Part shown: positions 7,790 through 10,995 of the stretch, piece after piece
How positions within the stretch are numbered: position 1 is the stretch's first letter
Layout: each line of letters begins with the position of its first letter
Origin: Podila epigama
Taxonomy: Eukaryota; Mortierellomycota; Mortierellomycetes; Mortierellales; Mortierellaceae
Reading direction: 5' to 3'
DNA: 10,995 nt
Assembly (NCBI GenBank): GCA_015679605.1
Contig: JAAAVE010001015.1
Location: 1-10,995, forward strand
Notes under the pieces: model-generated
Seen by the model: the letters and a program-made list of their open reading frames with translations, nothing else
What the model was told of the DNA's origin: nothing
Databases searched by the model: none
Made by a program: the position numbers and the translations under genes

Positions 7790-7810
7790 CATACCAGACT
7801 CTGGTATGCT
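7790..7810. repeat. Perfect 21-bp palindrome (10-bp arms, 1-bp centre)
   Basis: GCATACCAGA (7790-7799), a single C, then TCTGGTATGC (7801-7810) form a perfect inverted repeat. It lies about 157 bases beyond the stop codon of the minus-strand Crinkler gene. With a one-base centre it is more likely a dyad protein-binding site than an RNA hairpin. Role unknown. Confidence 0.7.
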
Positions 7811-7966
7811 GGGACGAGATCCGTCAGGTTGACATCCAAGGGATTCAATGAACGCGAAACTACATGTGCATGGACAATAATGGTGCGCTACGGAGTGACC
7901 ATTGTTGCTAAGCTACGAGAGAGTTGGGTCATACTTTGCACTAAGATGTTTGAACGTTACAGAGTA

Positions 7967-10836
7967 CTATCTCGACGTGCAGACAAATCGGATCAGGTTC
8001 TTCAGCGTCACCATATCCTCCTTGTTCGCTTCAATATCTCCGTAGAAAAACCTGTCCATGTTGTCCAGATGAATGAACACCATCACATCTTCTCCCACGA
8101 CCTGTGTAACTGGAGTAATGCCTTGGACTCCAGGGAGCACGAGATGAATACGGAGCATGCCTCTGATGTTGGAAGGGATGCCTGAGGCCTCATAGTCGGC
8201 GCGAACGTTTTTCAAGGGCTTGCTGATGACACCGTCCGCTTTCAGGAAACAGGCCCGAACATCACTGGAGGATGTGTTGGACTCGTGAAAGGCTTGAGCC
8301 AAGGGACTACTGAAGAATTTGATCGCAAGTGACCCTGCGTAGTGCCTGTTTGGGAAGAGCCAAAGGCCATCTGGCCGCGTGCCATTACTGGGACTCAACA
8401 GCATGTTTGAAGGACCGTTGATGAGAAAGTCAAGGTCTGCTGCAGCTCCATCGCCTTGGCGCCCGAATCCTTTTGCTGTGTTGACATCATCAATCTGGAG
8501 CCGAAGACCATGACACCACGAAGGTAGCTTGGATTTGTCGAGGTTCTTGAGGAAAGGAAGATCGCTGATAAGATATCCGTTAAAACGCTGAAGCGACCGA
8601 TGGACAAGTGGCTCAAGTGCATTGCCCTTTGTTGCTGAGGTTCTACCAAGGCTGCTAATAAGTTGGGTCAGCTGATCCATGTACCCTGAGAACGTGGGGT
8701 CCATGGACGAAGCCTTTAGCTCCTCCTCCACTGCCTCGATCACTATTGGTTCGTTCATGATCAGGTGAGCGCCGTCAGAATGCGCTCGCAATCTACACAA
8801 GGCTTTGTCCACAAAGTCGGCCTGCTTGCTACTTGAGAACAAGACCTTGCCATCTCGGAAATGATAGGCCAGGACCATCCGACAGAAAAGCCGAGCAGCT
8901 TCGCCTGTATAATCGCTTTGAAGAATAGTGTGAATTCCACTCCTGAGACCACGTGTCACATGCTCAATGGTGTGGTCGACGGCATTGTCCAGTGTGACCT
9001 GTTTAGGTTTCTGGGTAGGACCAGTTGTGATGAGGTGGTTGACGATGCCAATGGAAAATCGCGCCCGTCCTGAAAGCTTGCGACGCTTGGCAGCCGGGAT
9101 TTCGCAGTCGGTGAGATCGACCAACTCCGAGAGCATCTTGCTGACATCCTCCTGGTCAAAAACTGGAAAATCCGTTATCCTGATAAAGTTGGTGGGCTTG
9201 CCTACAGCGGTGTAAACGTGGTCGGCATCCTGTAGCGAGAGTGCTGTGCCGAGGATCACCAGCGTAGCTTGCATGCGGCTCAGTGTAGCTGACAAAGGCG
9301 TAAGGAAACCGCGGCGGAGATGACGGTGAATCTCATTCTTGTCGTCAAAGAGGACGCTTGGTGAGTTCCGGGTATTCCAGTATGCAGCCAAGGCGGATGG
9401 TGAGATGAACCGGCCGGCTAGAATGCTAGTCGCCGCAGCCTGAGCTTCATCCAAAGCAATCGCCAGTCCAAGGCGCCTAGTGTCAAGATGTACACGGAGC
9501 TTTGTTTGGACAACACCGAGCATGATGCCGATCGTTTGGCCATCGTACCCGCGCAGCTTGTGAATCAGATTGCTAATAGTCAAGGCTCCTCCATTGGTCG
9601 TTTGCTCGCGAAAGAATTGCCACGGCTCTAGCTCTGGGTTGTGGTTGAGGAGAAGGTGAAGGAAAAGTAGACGAGCCAGAAACTCGAGTTCGACACGGTG
9701 GCGTGCAAGCCTGTTCGCCTCAGCCTCGATATCAAGTAGACTCTGTGCCGCCCCTTGTGTCCGGACAATACCCGCATACATATCTTCGACATCGATAGCA
9801 AGTTGGGCGAAATTTGGGTCCTCGAACTCTGGAGAGATGGTGGACTTGGTAGATCGACAGACACAGTAGACAACAAAGTGCTTGGTGGCCAGATCAAATA
9901 CGGTAGCTGTCTTTCCTGACCCAGACGGCGCCACCATGGCGACCACACGGTGGTTACTGAATCTGCTGATGTCGTCTTCGACAATAGAACATAAAGTCGT
10001 CCTGCCGTCACTCGCTTTTGCTTGCTTACCTAGCTCAAGTCCCAGTATCGCCAGTTGGATGTCTTTCGCTGTGGTGTGATATGGTAGAGTCCTATTGAAA
10101 AAGGGCCCAAGTCGTTCCTTCTGGAAAGCCTCAACATCCTTTGGGTAAACAGTTTGATGGGCAAAGTGATGCTGAGTGCCGCTGAGGATGACCTTAAGTT
10201 CTTGTTCAATGCGATCCTGTGGAACAGAGACACGCTGAGTTGGAGTAGCTAAGTCAATGAAAGGGTATGGAAAGAATTAAGTGAGAATTAGAGAAAAGAA
10301 AGGAATCAATAAAAACTCATAAAGCATTTTGATCGGACTCACTTGGACGAGAAGGATGGTAGCCAGGAACAGGTGTCACTGAGCGAGAAGGAACGGGTGC
10401 ATGCACTACTAATGAGAGGGAAAATAAAGTTAGCATGCGAATATGCTCATGCCGGCGGAGATCAATCAGCAAGACGCGTCTCATTACCTTACGGAGCAGG
10501 GCGCTGGACGATGATGTGGATTGTTTTCTTGGGTGGTGTTTCTTTAAAGACATCAGAGAGGTCATGTGTTGCCTTGAGCTTCTTCTTGTCTTTGCTGGGT
10601 ATACTGTCGAGAAGAACGGGTGACTCCTCGTCGTTCTCATCGTCGTCTGCATCTGGGATTGAGACGCGCCAAAGGGTAAGCTCATCCGCTGCGACGTCAT
10701 CAAATCTGGGCGCCTTCTTGTCCTTGATTGCATCCTTGAGGTCACCGATTGTCTTGGTAGACTCAATCTCGACAGGGAACGGGGTTGATTCGCCATCAAC
10801 AAGGCAGAACAGGGTCAGGGGGTTGTTGTTGGTCAT
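7967..10836 (-). CDS. Crinkler (CR) effector with P-loop NTPase and PD-(D/E)XK-like nuclease domains
   Basis: CR effectors carry an N-terminal header and a C-terminal NTPase-nuclease module and are thought to act in the nucleus of target cells. Exon 1 (10493-10836) starts at ATG 10836 (an in-frame ATG at 10851 is possible) and holds a full Crinkler header: LTLFCLVDGE, KTIGDLKDAIKDK, ELTLWRVSIP, a Ser/Asp/Glu-rich loop and KTIHIIVQRP. Exon 2 (from 10408 or 10405 to 10343) encodes a proline-rich linker (PVPSRSVTPVPGYHPSRP). Exon 3 (10248-7967) is fully open for about 760 codons. It has Walker A APSGSGKT (9908-9931), Walker B LAIALDEAQ (9440-9466) and a sensor-like ATLVILGTA (9242-9268). The nuclease-like end has Glu in GNALEP (8612-8614), Asp in RPDGLW (8369-8371) and Lys in SLAIKFF (8318-8320). 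Exons 2 and 3 join in frame. Exons 1 and 2 do not: with the GTAAGG donor the sum is one base out, and the GTAATG donor five bases on restores the frame but includes a TAA. Either an indel or an unusual splice is involved. Full length would be near 895 residues. No clear signal peptide is visible. Confidence 0.85.
10249..10342 (-). other. Intron 2 of the minus-strand Crinkler gene
   Basis: The intron is 94 nt with a strong GTGAGT donor (10342-10337) and a CTTAG acceptor (ending 10249). The sequence between is T-rich on the coding strand with a CTAAT-type branch candidate. Splicing joins the proline-rich exon 2 in frame to the long exon 3. Confidence 0.75.
10409..10492 (-). other. Intron 1 of the minus-strand Crinkler gene (frame problem at this junction)
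   Basis: The donor is GTAAGG (10492-10487), immediately after the Crinkler domain, and the acceptor is CATTAG (ending 10409), or the next TAG ending 10406. A perfect GCTAAC branch-point candidate lies upstream of the acceptor. It is 84 nt, phase 2 on the donor side. Exon 2 would need phase 1 to read the proline-rich linker, so the junction is one base out. Confidence 0.6.
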
Positions 10837-10995
10837 GTTGTTGCGGAGCATCAAGAAAAGAAACGGAAGGGGAAAAAGTGGGCTGTAGACAGAGGGAAGG
10901 ATGTGTGTGATGAGAAGAGAAGGTAAGAGAAAAGGAAACAGTGGGGGTGCGAGATGAAAGCAAGGAGGAGTGTGTGGGAGTGAAAGAGAAAGGAA
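10837..10995 (-). promoter_or_regulatory. Pyrimidine-rich leader/promoter region of the minus-strand Crinkler gene
   Basis: On the coding strand, the 159 bases upstream of ATG 10836 are almost entirely C and T with runs such as CTTTCTCTTT and CTTTTTCCCC. Such CT-rich leaders just before the ATG are common in fungal genes. No clear TATA box is seen. The window ends inside this region, so more promoter may lie outside. Confidence 0.45.

Noticed and set aside
7787-8185. 132-codon plus-strand ORF
   Set aside because: Most of it is antisense to the 3' end of the minus-strand Crinkler gene and has no recognisable domain.
10343-10888. 181-codon plus-strand ORF
   Set aside because: It is antisense to exon 1 and exon 2 of the minus-strand Crinkler gene, whose domain is clearly recognisable.

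Overview
This window looks like nuclear DNA from an early-diverging fungus, most likely Mortierellomycotina (Mortierella/Linnemannia type), with Glomeromycotina as the alternative. The evidence is two genes with Crinkler (CRN) N-terminal domains of the fungal 'LFCLVDGE...HIIVQRP' type, short GT-AG introns of 84-134 nt, AATAAA signals, pyrimidine-rich leaders and AT-rich spacers. No bacterial operon structure is visible. The organism call is inference from family resemblance.

Layout, left to right. Positions 1-55 are an antisense piece of 28S rRNA (domain V). After about 635 bases without a gene comes a dynamin-like GTPase (755-2817, +). It has intact GTP-binding motifs but also an in-frame stop and a later frame change. 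Next, 3160-4809 (+) is a Crinkler gene whose N-terminal domain and two introns can be read cleanly. Its long C-terminal, nuclease-like part is broken by several stops and frame changes. A small ORF lies at 4976-5209 (-). A second antisense 28S fragment sits at 5288-5331. From there to about 7.9 kb no intact gene can be supported. That stretch holds a T-rich TTTTTTAGG-like array (5886-5978), a possible decayed coding piece (6010-6339), a pentanucleotide array (7241-7345), a 9-bp minisatellite (7355-7489) and a perfect 21-bp palindrome (7790-7810).

The right end, 7967-10836 (-), is a large three-exon Crinkler gene. It has the CRN N-terminal domain, a proline-rich linker, a P-loop NTPase and a PD-(D/E)XK-like nuclease domain. 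This is the NTPase+nuclease architecture known for Crinkler-RHS (CR) effectors, which are thought to derive from transposon enzymes. The large third exon is fully open, but joining exon 1 to exon 2 with canonical GT-AG sites leaves the frame off by one base.

Taken together, this is a gene-poor, repeat-rich accessory region in which effector-type genes and a dynamin-like GTPase are decaying. No shared pathway for the genes can be shown. The interesting signals are the paired 28S fragments 5.3 kb apart, the pattern of breaks, the hypervariable repeats and the large NTPase-nuclease Crinkler.
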